A DNA stretch of 64,000 nucleotides from an uncultured Ruminiclostridium sp. Its GTDB lineage: Bacteria > Bacillota > Clostridia > Oscillospirales > Ruminococcaceae. The notes beneath the pieces are model-generated. The model was not told the DNA's origin and did not search any database. It worked only from the letters and a program-made list of their open reading frames with translations. The position numbers and the translations under genes are program-made. The stretch spans positions 1 to 64,000 of the forward strand of contig CANRFO010000006.1 of the NCBI GenBank assembly GCA_947629925.1, given 5' to 3'. Shown piece after piece: positions 1 through 8,157 of this stretch (positions are counted from its first letter, which is position 1; every line of letters starts with the position of its first letter).

Positions 1-1758
1 TTTTAGTGATTAATTTATTTATTATGTCTTGCAACACCGCTTATTTACTGCGTTTGTACGGTTTTGCTCAAGGCTATGGGTGTTTGAAAAAGGAGGTTAC
101 AAATGACACCCGGCAATGCAAAATATTCAACTGCGTTATATATGCGTCTATCAAGAGATGACGAAAATTTCGGCGACAGCGTTTCGATCGAAACGCAAAG
201 AGTGTTATTGCGCAAATACGTTGCTGATAATGATCTGGTCGTTTATGACGAATACGTTGACGACGGCTGGAGCGGGACTAACTTTGAGCGACCCGCCTTT
301 CGGCGAATGATGGAAGATGTTGAGGCAGGAAAGATAAACTGTATAATTACCAAAGATTTAAGCCGCTTCGGTCGTGAACACGTTATGATGGATTATTATC
401 CGGAATTTATGTTCCCTGAGAAGCAGATCCGCTACATCGCCGTGGCGGGAAATGAGGATACCGAGAAAGGTTTAAGCGATTTCGTTCCTTTTAAAAATTT
501 GTTCAACGAATGGCTGGCCAAGGATACCGGCAGGAAAGTCAAAATTGCTCTTCACGCCAAATTTGCGGCGGGAGAAAGGACCTTTGCTTACGCTCCGCTC
601 GGCTATATCCGTCACCCTGAAATCAAAAATTCGCTTGCCGTTGATGATGAAACAAAATGGATCGTTGAACGGATTTTCGACCTTGCCGTACACGGCGCGG
701 GAGCAGCTAAAATCACAAAAATCCTGACTGCTGAAAAAGTCCCCACTCCCGATTGGCTGAACTTCAAACGGTATGGAACGTTCGCCCACATTTATGAGGG
801 GAAATCGGAGGAAAAAGCCTGTGCGTGGACGATAGCGCAGGTCAGATCAATTCTCAAGGATGAAACCTACATCGGCAACAGCGTCCACGGCAAGCAGACC
901 AATATCTCCTACAAGAACAAGAAGCGGATACGCAAGCCGCAGGAGGAGTGGTTCAGGGTAGAGAATACACATGAGGCGATAATCAGCCGTGATGTTTTTG
1001 AACAGGTGCAGGGGCAGATCGCTGAACGGCGCAGGCAGATGAAAAACGCTGCTGATACTCAGATTTTCGCAGGACTTTTAAAGTGCGCGGACTGCGGTTG
1101 GTCGATGAGTTTCGGAACAAACAAATCGAATAAAACGGCATTCAGTTATTTTAACTGTACAAATTACCGTCAGCTCGGCAAAAACGGCGGTCGCTGCACT
1201 GCTCATTACGTCCGCTACGACACTCTTTATGCTTATGTTCTTGCAAGGGTTCAATACTGGTCGAAGCAAGCGGAGATCAGCGAGGAAAAGCTGCTCCGGA
1301 AGCTGCTGAAAAGCGGAAATTCCGAGCGTGACAACGCGGCAAAAAAGCAGGCTTCCGAGCTTGCCAGAGCCGAGAAGCGCAAAGCGGAAGCAGACAAGCT
1401 GTTTACAAAGCTTTATGAGGATTGGTCAAGTGGGCGTATCGCCGAGTTTAATTTCACAATGCTTTCTAAGAAATATCAGACCGAGCAGCAGGAGCTGATT
1501 GAGAAGATTGACAGGCTCAAAGCTGATCTTGCGGCTGAAAAGCAGACGAAAGCTGACGCAGAAAAGTGGATCATGCTCATCAGGCAGTACACCGATCCCG
1601 CAGAACTTACAGCCGAGCTGCTCAACACGCTGATCGATAAAATCGTTATCCACGAAGCTGTCAAGGAACCTGACGGAACCAGAAATCAGGAAATTGAAAT
1701 ATTTTACCGTTTTGTAGGTAAAATTGATTGAAAAACTAAATTGTATCTTTAATTGGGG
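1..1758 (+). mobile_element. Right end of an integrated serine-recombinase element
   Basis: A large serine recombinase gene ends 22 bases before the remnant of an XRE-type regulator gene. That remnant opens in the middle of the HTH domain, at the point where relatives read S-K-W-E. At 1756-1761 the sequence is GGG GAA, whereas an intact gene would be expected to read TGG GAA (Trp-Glu). This is what a crossover at a short core such as GA at 1759-1760 would leave, as used by TnpX/TndX recombinases. The left end of the element lies outside the window. Bases 1-102 show no gene of their own beyond the recombinase leader. The element call is inference from the truncated target gene; the recombinase itself is clear. 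Confidence 0.65.
103..1731 (+). CDS. Large serine recombinase (TnpX/TndX type)
   Basis: This 542-residue protein is a site-specific recombinase that would integrate or excise the element carrying it through a Ser-linked DNA intermediate. The N-terminal resolvase domain (about residues 8-150) shows the catalytic Ser17 in YMRLSRDD and the DLSRFGR motif at 85-91. A recombinase domain follows, then a zinc ribbon starting with CADCG near residue 329 and a coiled-coil, Lys/Glu-rich C-terminal part. An AAGGAGGT site at 90-97 sets the ATG at 103. It appears intact and active. It sits at the right end of its element, the usual place for this family, directly against the disrupted XRE gene. Confidence 0.93.
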   Translation: MTPGNAKYSTALYMRLSRDDENFGDSVSIETQRVLLRKYVADNDLVVYDEYVDDGWSGTNFERPAFRRMMEDVEAGKINCIITKDLSRFGREHVMMDYYPEFMFPEKQIRYIAVAGNEDTEKGLSDFVPFKNLFNEWLAKDTGRKVKIALHAKFAAGERTFAYAPLGYIRHPEIKNSLAVDDETKWIVERIFDLAVHGAGAAKITKILTAEKVPTPDWLNFKRYGTFAHIYEGKSEEKACAWTIAQVRSILKDETYIGNSVHGKQTNISYKNKKRIRKPQEEWFRVENTHEAIISRDVFEQVQGQIAERRRQMKNAADTQIFAGLLKCADCGWSMSFGTNKSNKTAFSYFNCTNYRQLGKNGGRCTAHYVRYDTLYAYVLARVQYWSKQAEISEEKLLRKLLKSGNSERDNAAKKQASELARAEKRKAEADKLFTKLYEDWSSGRIAEFNFTMLSKKYQTEQQELIEKIDRLKADLAAEKQTKADAEKWIMLIRQYTDPAELTAELLNTLIDKIVIHEAVKEPDGTRNQEIEIFYRFVGKID

Positions 1759-2148
1759 GAAACAGATGCTTCCTGCCCCGACATAAGCCTTTTGCCTCAG
1801 CTTGCGAAAATTCTGGGCGTTACGGTGGACGAGCTGCTGACAGGCAAGGCGGAGATAGTCCCCGTGGTGACGGCGCTCCCTGAGGAACAGCAGAAGGATA
1901 TGTCCGATACGATACTCAGGATAATGGTGGAAAGCGCCAACGGGGACACCGTCAAAGTGAACCTGCCTATATCCCTCATACAGGCGGTGCTTGAGTCGGG
2001 AATGGAACTGCCTCAGGTGGACGGCAGTGATATGCTGAAAAGCATTGATATTTCAAAAATATTGGAGATTGCCGCCAAGGGCGTTGTGGGAAATCTTGTA
2101 GAGGTGGACAGCGCCCACGGCGACAAGGTCCGCATTTTCGTGGAGTAA
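1753..2148 (+). pseudogene. 5'-truncated XRE-type regulator with C-terminal beta domain
   Basis: The reading frame begins with the second half of a Cro/C1-type HTH domain (CPDISLLPQLAKILGVTVDE), so helices 1-3 with the DNA-reading helix are missing. An in-frame TAA at 1750-1752 and the lack of a good ribosome site before the TTG at 1753 suggest that little protein is made. The rest, about residues 50-131, is an unknown domain with the pattern V-x-L-P-I-S-L-I followed by a GDKVRIFVE strand. The same pattern recurs in the next gene. The truncation coincides with the right edge of the serine-recombinase element. The product may once have regulated itself and its neighbour. Confidence 0.7.
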
Positions 2149-2151
2149 GCT

Positions 2152-2400
2152 ATGGATATTATCGTCAGGGACAGCGACGAAGGGAAAAACTTTCGGCTTA
2201 TGATACCCTCCGCCCTGATCTTAAACAGCTTTGCCGCTTCATTCCTCCCCCGCTTTCTTAAAAGCGAGGGTGTAAACATCACCTCACGTCAGGCAAGGCA
2301 TATGGTAAAGTCGCTGAAAAAATTCAAGCGCCGCCATAAGGACTGGACGCTGGTAGAGGTGCAGGAAAAGGACGGGGACAGGATAAAAATAAAACTGTAA
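2152..2400 (+). CDS. Small protein related to the domain upstream
   Basis: This 82-residue protein of unknown function starts three bases after the truncated regulator gene and was probably co-transcribed with it. It opens with a beta-strand stretch (MDIIVRDSDEGKNFRLMIPS) and ends with LVEVQEKDGDRIKIKL, resembling the tail LVEVDSAHGDKVRIFVE of the upstream gene. The two genes therefore look like tandem paralogues of one small domain. The middle is basic (KSLKKFKRRHKDW). With the regulator's 5' end and promoter removed by the insertion, its expression is uncertain. Confidence 0.6.
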   Translation: MDIIVRDSDEGKNFRLMIPSALILNSFAASFLPRFLKSEGVNITSRQARHMVKSLKKFKRRHKDWTLVEVQEKDGDRIKIKL

Positions 2401-2470
2401 ATCAGAGCGCTGTCTTATAGGTAAAATTGCACAAAAATTTTCAAATCACCTTGCTATTTATCATATTATC

Positions 2471-2499
2471 TTGACAAATCGCCGTGTTTAGTTTATTAT
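2471..2499 (+). promoter_or_regulatory. Sigma-A promoter for the 2529 gene
   Basis: TTGACA at 2471-2476 is followed by a 17-base spacer and TATTAT at 2494-2499. It lies about 30 bases before the start codon. Confidence 0.8.
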
Positions 2500-2528
2500 T
2501 AAGGTAACTACATACCGAAAGGACTAAA

Positions 2529-2924
2529 ATGATGAAAACGGCATATCTTGACAGGCTTCCCGCCGCCCTGAACCGTTTCAAGGTGCATCTTGACAACGAT
2601 GAAAAGGTGATTTTTACCGCTATCCCGCAGATATTCGGCACCGAGACCGACCAATCGTTAGGTGTGGAACCGTTTTTTACCCTCACGAACCGCCGTATAA
2701 TAACCGATAATCATACGGAAATTTTTTCCGCACATATTTCCGACGATATGGTGAGCTGTGAGAAAAAACAACTGGGAAAGCTGTTCAAGACCGTTTACTT
2801 TGAGATACTTCTAAACAAGGAGCTTCCCTACGGCGAAAAGGGCGATTCTATGCTGAAGGGCTTCCGCTTTTACTTCGAGAAAAAGGATTCCGCCGAATTT
2901 GAGCGCCTTATGAGCAGCTTGTGA
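2529..2924 (+). CDS. Hypothetical protein, possibly PH-like
   Basis: This 131-residue soluble protein is not recognised with certainty. The segment FFTLTNRRIITDNHTEIFSAHISDD, broken by short loops, has the strand-turn-strand look of bacterial PH or GRAM-like domains, in which a TNRRII element is common. There is no signal peptide or membrane segment. It has its own sigma-A promoter and an AAAGGA site before ATGATG. It is followed nine bases later by a membrane protein gene, so the two probably form a pair. The fold is a guess from local pattern only. Confidence 0.65.
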   Translation: MMKTAYLDRLPAALNRFKVHLDNDEKVIFTAIPQIFGTETDQSLGVEPFFTLTNRRIITDNHTEIFSAHISDDMVSCEKKQLGKLFKTVYFEILLNKELPYGEKGDSMLKGFRFYFEKKDSAEFERLMSSL

Positions 2925-2933
2925 GGTGCATAG

Positions 2934-3599
2934 ATGAACGAATATAATATAAAGAACTATCCTGTTTTATATGCATCGTATCGGAAAGAAACAAGAAAAA
3001 CACGGATCCTTTTAATCGTATTCGCAGCTGTCGCTCTGGTCTTTCTTGCAGCGGGACTGCTTGTAAATAACCCGTCCAAGGGCTTATGGTTCACCTTTTC
3101 CGTTATGTTTCTGTTTATCGTCCTGATTTTCTTAATTACCTTTGCGATAAATAAAAACAGCTCATCAAAGTCTCTTGTAAAGCTTCCCCCCGAAGCGCTG
3201 AAGCGGGTAAACGATTCGCTTCTCACCTCTCCTTCCTTTGAGGGATTGACTGTAACCGCCGACGCAGTTGTGTACACGTTCAACTCGCTTATCCTCTTTC
3301 CCGTAGAGGATATACTCTGGATATACCGCCATGAGCTTACCACTTACTATGCAGGATTTATCCCTTTGGGAAAGACGGCTTACGCAGTTATCTGCACAAG
3401 AAACGGGAAACGTCAGAGTATCAGGCTGAAAAACAACAAGATCGACGTGGTGGGATTTTTGCAGAGTCAGCTCTCTCGGATACGCAGAGGCATTTTCTAC
3501 GGCTATGACGCCGATCTGGATAAAATGTTCAGAAAAAATATCGGACAGATGATCGCCATGAGCGACCAATACGCAAGCCAAACGCCTCAGAATATGTGA
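2934..3599 (+). CDS. Membrane protein with two TM segments, YcxB-like layout
   Basis: This 221-residue protein has two transmembrane segments near residues 25-46 and 51-73, then a soluble domain of about 140 residues. The layout and a strand pattern around DAVVYTFNSLILFPVEDILWIYR resemble YcxB-like proteins, whose function is unknown. It is the second gene of a pair with the 2529 gene and ends at a bidirectional terminator. A second protein of similar layout is encoded at 32237-32833. Confidence 0.7.
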   Translation: MNEYNIKNYPVLYASYRKETRKTRILLIVFAAVALVFLAAGLLVNNPSKGLWFTFSVMFLFIVLIFLITFAINKNSSSKSLVKLPPEALKRVNDSLLTSPSFEGLTVTADAVVYTFNSLILFPVEDILWIYRHELTTYYAGFIPLGKTAYAVICTRNGKRQSIRLKNNKIDVVGFLQSQLSRIRRGIFYGYDADLDKMFRKNIGQMIAMSDQYASQTPQNM

Positions 3600-3612
3600 A
3601 CAGTATAAAATA

Positions 3613-3645
3613 AAACCGCCTGCTTTTGAAAAGCCGGGCGGTTTT
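3613..3645. terminator. Bidirectional terminator
   Basis: AAAACCGCC pairs with GGCGGTTTT around a 15-base loop. The left arm is A-rich and the right is followed by T residues, so it can serve both the 2934 gene and the convergent ABC permease gene. Confidence 0.85.
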
Positions 3646-3662
3646 TGTATATTCGGTTTTTA

Positions 3663-4520
3663 TCAGAGCATTACCTGCTCCTCGCCGATATTGTCCACTT
3701 TTTTGGCGGAAATGACAAATATCGTCACGAAGTAGCAGAGCAGGATGAGCAGGACGGTCACTCCGATGCTGCCCCAAAGGTTCAGCATATCCCCTTCCCC
3801 GTAAAGGATAAATTCCTGCGCCTGCACGGTAAGGGTAAATGGATGGAACTTATCCGCGCCGAAGGCGTTGAAAAGCGCTGTTAAAAGAATGTTGCCGCCG
3901 TACATTATGACCACGCCGAGCCCCGCCTTGGCGGTGCAAAGCCCGATAGTGAAGTAAAGGCTGACCATGAACATAGCGAATACCCCGTCAGCCAGCGCGC
4001 CGAGAAGCAGTCCGCCTATCTCAACGTTCACCTCGCTGTACAGGACGAAGCTGAAAAGATAGCTCCCCATTATCGCGGCAAAGGCGATCGCTCCCGCTGC
4101 AACGGGATAAAGCAGAAATTTCGGCGTCACATATAATCCCGGAGTAAGTCCTGCGTTCAGGGGGATTATCATGGAGCGCTTTTTAAGCTCGCCTCCTGCC
4201 GCAAACATGGTCACCAACATAAAGATGAGCATTCCCGCGTTGTTTATATCTCCCGCCGTTCCCGCTATTCCGTAGGCGGGAGTCAGAGCCTCTTCCATAA
4301 GCTCGTTCAGGTCGCCGTAGGGGTTTTCCGTGTTCATCATGGCGGTCTGCTCCATGTCGGAAGCGCTTTCCGCAGACGCAAGGCTGTTCATAAGCGAACC
4401 CGACAGCTTTATAAGCGCAGGGTCAAGTATCATGAACGCAACTGCCGCGATGATAACTCCCCATAATCTGAAGGAGCGGGTAAAAAACATAAGCTCCTTT
4501 TTTAATCCTGTTTTAAGCAT
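3663..4520 (-). CDS. ABC-2 type transporter permease
   Basis: This 285-residue protein has about six hydrophobic segments and a large extracytoplasmic loop between the first two, the usual layout of ABC-2 permeases. It would form the membrane part of an exporter with the ATPase encoded just upstream; the two genes overlap by eight bases, so translation is probably coupled. The substrate cannot be told from sequence. Possible roles include peptide or lantibiotic export or immunity, as for many two-gene ABC-2 systems, but no regulator or precursor gene lies next to it. Confidence 0.85.
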   Translation of the reverse strand: MLKTGLKKELMFFTRSFRLWGVIIAAVAFMILDPALIKLSGSLMNSLASAESASDMEQTAMMNTENPYGDLNELMEEALTPAYGIAGTAGDINNAGMLIFMLVTMFAAGGELKKRSMIIPLNAGLTPGLYVTPKFLLYPVAAGAIAFAAIMGSYLFSFVLYSEVNVEIGGLLLGALADGVFAMFMVSLYFTIGLCTAKAGLGVVIMYGGNILLTALFNAFGADKFHPFTLTVQAQEFILYGEGDMLNLWGSIGVTVLLILLCYFVTIFVISAKKVDNIGEEQVML

Positions 4521-5427
4521 TTCCGTTCACCACCTTCAGATAGACCTGTTCAAGACTTTCCGTCACCGTTTTCATCTCATAGGGCGTTTTTCCGTTTTGA
4601 GCAAGGACCTTTACAAGCTCTCTCGCGGCGGCTTCGGTATCCTCGGAGCGGATAACGAAAACTCCCGTCTTCTGATAAAAGTCCACCTTCTCTATAAAGG
4701 GAAGCTGTTCCATGGCAAGAACGGCGGAAATGCCGCTTTCGTCGGTATCGTAAAGGCGAAGCTCCACTTCGCTTTTGGACCATTGTTTCAGTATATCGCT
4801 TATTTTTCCCTCTACCGCCATTTTTCCGCCGCACATTATTCCTATGCTCCCCGCGCATTTTTCAACGTCGGGCAGTATATGGGTGCAGAGGATTATCGTG
4901 CAGCCGCTGTCGGAAAGACGGGTTATAACGTTCATCACATCGGCTCTTCCCTCAGGGTCAAGGGCAGATGTAGGCTCGTCCAGCACAAGGAGCTGTGGGT
5001 GGTCGAATATCACCGCCGCTATGCCCAGACGCTGGTTCATGCCTCTTGAATAGCCCTTTATGCGGCGGCGGGCGCCCTCTCTCATGCCCACTATATCAAG
5101 CACTTCTTCAACTCTTGATTCCACGCTGCCCTGATACTTGCAGCAGGCGCCGATGTACCTGAGATACTCATAGCCGTTCATGTAGCTGAAAAGCGACGGG
5201 GTCTCGGGGAGATAGCCTATCTTTATCCTTTCCCCTTCCGCTCCCTCAAGGATAACGTCGCCGCCGTCCTTGGGGATAACGTTGCAGAGAATGTTCATCG
5301 TGGTGGTCTTGCCGCAGCCGTTCTTTCCCAGAAAGCCGTATACCTCTCCGCGGGGAACGTACATATCCAGTCCGTTCAGCACTTTAAAAGCGCCGTAGCT
5401 TTTTTGCAGATTTCTTATGTTTACCAT
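4513..5427 (-). CDS. ABC transporter ATP-binding protein
   Basis: This 304-residue ATPase powers the permease encoded downstream. The Walker A motif is at residues 34-42 (GKNGCGKTT), the ABC signature YSRGMNQRLGIA near 126-137, and Walker B LLVLDEPTSALD near 146-157. The last 90 residues form the accessory domain seen in the BcrA/CcmA-like group of drug and bacteriocin exporters. The start follows a GGGGG ribosome site and a strong promoter at 5463-5491. The family is clear; the exported substrate is unknown. Confidence 0.92.
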   Translation of the reverse strand: MVNIRNLQKSYGAFKVLNGLDMYVPRGEVYGFLGKNGCGKTTTMNILCNVIPKDGGDVILEGAEGERIKIGYLPETPSLFSYMNGYEYLRYIGACCKYQGSVESRVEEVLDIVGMREGARRRIKGYSRGMNQRLGIAAVIFDHPQLLVLDEPTSALDPEGRADVMNVITRLSDSGCTIILCTHILPDVEKCAGSIGIMCGGKMAVEGKISDILKQWSKSEVELRLYDTDESGISAVLAMEQLPFIEKVDFYQKTGVFVIRSEDTEAAARELVKVLAQNGKTPYEMKTVTESLEQVYLKVVNGNA

Positions 5428-5462
5428 AGAAGCCCCCTGTGAATAGCCTTTTTGTCAAAAAA

Positions 5463-5491
5463 AGTATATCACATATAAACAGCCTTGTCAA
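5463..5491 (-). promoter_or_regulatory. Sigma-A promoter for the ABC exporter
   Basis: On the minus strand TTGACA (5486-5491), a 17-base spacer and TATACT (5463-5468) precede the ATPase gene. Confidence 0.88.
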
Positions 5492-5574
5492 TGGGAAAAC
5501 CGCAAAAAAGTAAATTTTATTTACTTTTAGGATAAAACGGCGGCGATACAGGAAAACTCAGCTGCCTAAGCAAA

Positions 5575-5625
5575 AAAATCTGACGGGCGGCAGGAAACGC
5601 CGACAAACAGCTATTGCTGTTTGTC
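5575..5625 (-). terminator. Terminator after the yajC-side genes
   Basis: GACAAACAGC and GCTGTTTGTC form a perfect 10-bp stem with a four-base loop at 5602-5625. On the minus strand a run of seven T follows some 25 bases later. It would end transcription of the TIGR04086 gene. The remaining gap to the ABC promoter shows no gene. Confidence 0.6.
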
Positions 5626-5659
5626 CTGCGGAAGGGCGGCTTTGCGCGCCGTTTTACCG

Positions 5660-6037
5660 TCATTTTATCTTTCCGTTGACTCCCGCAACTCCGCCGACCA
5701 CTCCTGCCGCAAGGCAGACGAAAAGCCTTGTCAGAAAGCCGAAAAAGGTGGCTCCGCCGAAGAAAAAGCTGCCGATAAAGCAGAGGAGAAAAAGCGCCGC
5801 CCCGCACAGGATCCCCTGCTTTATGCCGCTTCTGCGCTTTTTCCTGCCCAGCACATAACCCGCCGTCAGACAGCCCGCTCCAAGGGACAAAAGCCCGAAT
5901 GCTCCGCCTGCTTCGGCGGGAAGTCCGAGAACGTACATGATGAGCGAGGTCAGCAGAAGCACTGCCCCGCAGGCTGCCGCCCCCGCCGCGACCGATATGG
6001 CAAAGGGGCGGTAAATATGGGGATTAAGTGATCTCAT
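5660..6037 (-). CDS. TIGR04086 family membrane protein
   Basis: This 125-residue protein has four hydrophobic segments and a basic loop (GRKKRRSG near residues 64-71). It matches the length and pattern of the TIGR04086 family of unknown function. In other Firmicutes this gene is also found next to yajC, as here. There is a long hairpin between the two genes, so it may be read partly by read-through or from its own promoter. The family assignment rests on pattern and context. Confidence 0.75.
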   Translation of the reverse strand: MRSLNPHIYRPFAISVAAGAAACGAVLLLTSLIMYVLGLPAEAGGAFGLLSLGAGCLTAGYVLGRKKRRSGIKQGILCGAALFLLCFIGSFFFGGATFFGFLTRLFVCLAAGVVGGVAGVNGKIK

Positions 6038-6096
6038 GGCTGTTTCCTTTCACTGAAAACCGATAGATGTTAAATAATATTGTCCTGCGGACAAAA

Positions 6097-6176
6097 AAAT
6101 GACAGACAAAAGCCGCCCTGCCATAAGAAAACCTGTGTTTTCCATGTCAGTGCGGCAAAAAGCTGTCTGTCATTTT
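6097..6176 (-). terminator. Long hairpin after yajC
   Basis: ATGACAGACA at the left pairs with TGTCTGTCAT at the right, and an inner GCCGC/GCGGC pair extends the stem. On the minus strand the stem is followed by seven T residues. It lies directly downstream of yajC and separates it from the TIGR04086 gene. Confidence 0.75.
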
Positions 6177-6181
6177 TCTTT

Positions 6182-6523
6182 TCAGCTCACGTCGTCATGT
6201 ACCGTTCTGTTTTCGGCGATAGAGGAGCGGAGAACGCGGAGCCTTGTGCGGTCGCTTCCCGTTTCGATAAGTACGGTGTCCTCCTTCACGGAGAGAACGC
6301 GCCCGATAATGCCGCCCGTGGTCACTACCTCATCGGCGACCTGAAGATTATCCAGCATTTCCTTCATCTTCTTGGAACGCTTTTTTTCGGGACGGATAAG
6401 CAGAAAATAGAATATTACCACCATCAGCACGATAGGGAGGATAGTGGTAAGAAGAGTTACGACCATGTTTCCCTGTCCGTTTGAAGCTGCGGCGTTAGAT
6501 GTATCTACCAGAAGTTTAAACAT
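6182..6523 (-). CDS. yajC: Preprotein translocase subunit YajC
   Basis: This 113-residue protein has one transmembrane segment near residues 22-44, ending in the family hallmark FYFLLIRPEKKRSKKMKEML. A small cytoplasmic domain follows (VADEVVTTGGIIGRV). YajC associates with SecDF and the Sec translocon in the membrane. secDF and tgt are not in this window. A sigma-A promoter lies at 6607-6635. Confidence 0.95.
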   Translation of the reverse strand: MFKLLVDTSNAAASNGQGNMVVTLLTTILPIVLMVVIFYFLLIRPEKKRSKKMKEMLDNLQVADEVVTTGGIIGRVLSVKEDTVLIETGSDRTRLRVLRSSIAENRTVHDDVS

Positions 6524-6606
6524 ATTTTTGTTCCTTTCATGTCGTTCTTTGCTGTCTTTTCGGAAGCAGGGGCAAAAACTGCCTTTCCGCTGACATCTTA
6601 TTCCTA

Positions 6607-6635
6607 ATTATACATGGTTCGACGGAAAATTGCAA
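6607..6635 (-). promoter_or_regulatory. Sigma-A promoter for yajC
   Basis: On the minus strand TTGCAA (6630-6635), a 17-base spacer and TATAAT (6607-6612). It is back to back with the rpe promoter. Confidence 0.82.
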
Positions 6636-6674
6636 GTGAAATTTTTGTGTTTTTATGAAATAACAATAAATTGC

Positions 6675-6743
6675 TTGACGTAAAAGCAAAAATGCAGTAA
6701 AATAAGTATGTACTGTACAGTTTTTCCGCAGATGTTCCTGCGG
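6675..6743 (+). promoter_or_regulatory. rpe promoter and leader hairpin
   Basis: TTGACG (6675-6680), a 17-base spacer and TAAAAT (6698-6703) form the promoter. The short leader holds a hairpin CCGCAG-N6-CTGCGG at 6726-6743, 18 bases before the start codon. Confidence 0.8.
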
Positions 6744-6761
6744 AGAACAAAGGAAGGAAAT

Positions 6762-7418
6762 ATGAGGGATATAAAAATAAGCGCTTCCCTGCTGGGCAGC
6801 GACCTTTCAAAAGCGGGAAGCGAGGCGCAGCGCGCTCTTCAGGCGGGAGCGGACTGGATACACATTGACGTGATGGACGGAAACTTCGTGGAGAATATCT
6901 CTTTCGGCGCGCCGTTCCAAAAGGCGCTGAAGGGGGATATGTTCAAGGATACGCACCTTATGGTGTCCCATCCCGACCATCAGATAGAGTTCTTTGCCGA
7001 AAGCGGCTCGGATCTGATAACCTTTCATGTGGAGAGCCAAAGCGACGTTGAGCATACGATAAACAAAATACACCGCGCGGGACTTATGGCGGGTCTTTCC
7101 ATAAAGCCCGACACTCCCGCAGAAGCGGTGTTCCCATATCTTGAAAAGCTTGAGCTTGTGCTGGTCATGACGGTGGAGCCCGGCTACGGCGGGCAGGGGT
7201 TCCTTACCTACACCGTGCCGAAGATAACCGATATAAGGCAGAAGGCCTTGCAGCTCAACCGCGATATATACATACAGGTGGACGGCGGCATAAACCCCGA
7301 AACCGCGCCTGTGGTGATAAACGCGGGAGCCGATGTGATCGTAAGCGGGACCTGTCTGTTCAAATCGGAAAATATGGCAAGGACCGTAAAGCTGCTTAAA
7401 GGACAAGCCGCGCTTTGA
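6762..7418 (+). CDS. rpe: Ribulose-phosphate 3-epimerase
   Basis: This 218-residue enzyme interconverts ribulose 5-phosphate and xylulose 5-phosphate in the pentose phosphate pathway. The TIM-barrel signatures HIDVMDGNFV with the metal-binding and catalytic Asp, HLMV, VEPGYGGQGF and VDGGI are all present. The start at 6762 is chosen because AAGGAAGG lies just before it and the family starts with K-I-S-A-S-L-L; an upstream in-frame ATG at 6708 overlaps the promoter region. In many Firmicutes rpe follows rsgA and prkC, which are absent here, so it appears to be a single-gene unit. Confidence 0.96.
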   Translation: MRDIKISASLLGSDLSKAGSEAQRALQAGADWIHIDVMDGNFVENISFGAPFQKALKGDMFKDTHLMVSHPDHQIEFFAESGSDLITFHVESQSDVEHTINKIHRAGLMAGLSIKPDTPAEAVFPYLEKLELVLVMTVEPGYGGQGFLTYTVPKITDIRQKALQLNRDIYIQVDGGINPETAPVVINAGADVIVSGTCLFKSENMARTVKLLKGQAAL

Positions 7419-7421
7419 GCG

Positions 7422-8006
7422 TCAGAAGACCTTTGCGCCTGTTTCCGCCGCGTTTTCACCTATAAGGATCGTGAAATGCTCCTCGGTGAAAGCGGCGAAA
7501 AGCTCGCTGCAAACTGCCGCGCCGAACTCGCCGAAAAGCCTCAGTATCACGCCGCGGCAAATGTTTTCAGGCACTACGGCAAGACGGAACACGCCTTTGC
7601 TCATAAAAAGGCGGGAGGAAAATTCCGCGCCCTGCTCCTTTTCGCGGAGAAGGCAGCGGCAAAGCTGACCCAGCTCCCGCTGTGAGGAAAGCTCCAGCAT
7701 TATGGGAGCGGCTTCCCTGCTTTCGTCAAGAACGGACTTCTTTCGCTGAGCCGATATGGCGCTGACATAGAGCATACAGCCCCCGTCCATCCGTCGGAAC
7801 GCTTCCACAAAAAGACGGTCTTCAGAGAGCCTTGCCGCCATTGCCGCGCCCTCAGGTCCGTTTGTGTCGCGCAGGAGCCTTCCCAGCGCCTTGCGGCAGC
7901 CTGAGCCTTTTCCTGTCAGCTCCTCGTAGCAAAGCTTGTATTCGTTCATGTCCGCCGCTGTAAGCGTTACTTTAAGAGTGGATTTTGAGATTATATCTAT
8001 TTTCAT
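7422..8006 (-). CDS. MecA-like adaptor protein
   Basis: This protein of about 194 residues starts with KIDIISKSTLKVTLTAADM, the N-terminal pattern of the MecA family, which presents substrates to the ClpC-ClpP protease. The C-terminal half, with segments like FRLAVVP and a final FTILIGENA, has the compact two-domain layout of MecA. It converges on rpe with only four bases between the stop codons. The ATG at 8006 is preferred over that at 8027 because it matches the family start. Which substrates it would recognise is unknown. Confidence 0.7.
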   Translation of the reverse strand: MKIDIISKSTLKVTLTAADMNEYKLCYEELTGKGSGCRKALGRLLRDTNGPEGAAMAARLSEDRLFVEAFRRMDGGCMLYVSAISAQRKKSVLDESREAAPIMLELSSQRELGQLCRCLLREKEQGAEFSSRLFMSKGVFRLAVVPENICRGVILRLFGEFGAAVCSELFAAFTEEHFTILIGENAAETGAKVF

Positions 8007-8157
8007 ATGCAAACCCCGAAATTTCATCAGAATATAAAATATATCACAGGTCTTTCCCTTATACGGGAAAGCTCCCGTCAGAACGATACTATAAGGCGAT
8101 AACGCGCCTTTGTCTTATAAAAACGGTCCGCCCTTTGCGGGCGCCGTCGGAGGAATT

